A stretch of 64,000 nucleotides of DNA from Moringa oleifera (taxonomy: Eukaryota > Streptophyta > Magnoliopsida > Brassicales > Moringaceae): assembly GCA_021397835.1 (NCBI GenBank), contig JAJFZO010000882.1, positions 744,001 through 808,000 of the forward strand, given 5' to 3'. The notes under the pieces were generated by a model that worked only from the letters and a program-made list of their open reading frames with translations, had not been told where the DNA came from and ran no database searches. Shown one piece after another: positions 63,320 to 64,000 of this stretch (its first letter is position 1; every line of letters starts with the position of its first letter). Both the position numbers and the translations under genes were made by a program.

Positions 63320-64000
63320 CTCCTTACTTGTATACAATATATTCCTGCTTAAAAAAAGGAATAGAGAATTGATTAACAAAAATTAGAATAAAAAATTTTA
63401 GGACAACCTAACACATTTGAGACTCCTTTAATTTATTAATTAAAACCACTCTAAGTAAATAATTGAACTCCCCCCAATATCAGATATTACTGGCCAATTA
63501 GGCAGCGTATACACAAAAATTAAAGTTTGTAAATTATTGCGTCGACTCTAATCATATGTCAAAGTTTAGTTCTTTTTCTTTTTTTTTTTGGGGAAAAAAA
63601 GAGCAATTTAACTGAACAGGACTTAATTACTTGTTAAATTGCAAGACAACATATTTACTCTGGAAAAATGTTTTCATGCCCCTATAAGCCAAGCGAGCAG
63701 GCAACATTACGGCTGTTTCCTTCATATATGTAATAATGCTAGCTTTAATGAGGCAAAAGTGGGTCATCTCGGGCTCGGTAGTTCCTAAAATAAAGGCTTG
63801 AACAGGTAGCAGAGCCGACAGTCAAAGAAGAAAGCTCACAGCATTGATTCCACTTCTAATCTTTTGGTAAGTCTGGGAGGAGAGGAATAGGAAGACCTTT
63901 GAAGGGGTGGAAACACCCCTTATTGTGGTTAGGAGTAGATGGATTTATACTTTAAAACTCTGGAGAACAGAGAATTCATTAGTAAATGAGGATGACGTTG
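63320..64000 (-). promoter_or_regulatory. UPF2 leader, probable 5' UTR intron and upstream region
   Basis: On the coding strand, ctattccttttttttaagcag just before GAATATATTG... is a strong intron acceptor about 28 bases upstream of the ATG, so the 5' UTR is probably split. The first non-coding exon may lie in the ordinary-composition stretch 63,660-63,900. A TATA-like tataaat is found near 63,945 in sense; its role is unproven. Confidence 0.4.

Noticed and set aside
1..64000. CRISPR array, prophage, operon or retroviral/LTR element
   Set aside because: The window is plant nuclear DNA. No regularly spaced repeats, no paired long terminal repeats and no reverse transcriptase or integrase motifs were seen.

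Overview
This is nuclear DNA from a flowering plant, most likely a core eudicot. Genes have many introns with GT-AG borders, the gaps between genes are very AT-rich, and the proteins are plant-specific types. The species cannot be named from the sequence. I reconstructed exon borders by hand from splice motifs and reading frame. Most models join in frame from ATG to stop; the first gene is cut by the left edge.

Layout, left to right: (1) an ARP1-type single-RRM RNA-binding protein, minus strand, 3' part missing; (2) a long AT-rich gap, about 0.9-11.4 kb; (3) a histone-fold factor NF-YB, minus, 172 aa; (4) a fold-type IV PLP-dependent aminotransferase-like protein, minus, 362 aa; (5) a plant protein with a divergent C-terminal RRM, plus, 350 aa; (6) a DUF155 protein of the RETARDED ROOT GROWTH type, minus, 399 aa; (7) an intron-poor P-class pentatricopeptide (PPR) protein, plus, about 868-897 aa, head to head with gene 6; (8) a euAP2 transcription factor with two AP2 domains and a miR172 target site, minus, 476 aa; (9) a 12.7-kb AT-rich gap; (10) the nonsense-mediated decay factor UPF2, minus, 17 coding exons, 1188 aa.

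The gene order is informative. From memory of Arabidopsis loci, PPR - SMZ/SNZ-type AP2 - UPF2, together with an NF-YB, an ARP1 and this aminotransferase, is split between two duplicated Arabidopsis segments (around At2g38880-At2g39260 and At3g54770-At3g54990). The window therefore looks like an unsplit, ancestral-like version. There is no operon logic. The links between genes are shared promoters (genes 6/7, both predicted mitochondrial) and post-transcriptional control (miR172 on the AP2 gene, NMD through UPF2, a candidate poison exon in the aminotransferase gene).

The least expected signal is in the gaps. Many AT-rich stretches are not random: they repeat the same ordered phrases and share imperfect inverted ends of roughly 70-100 bp. 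This suggests a dispersed MITE or foldback-like family of about 0.45-0.5 kb, with roughly ten full or partial copies here.
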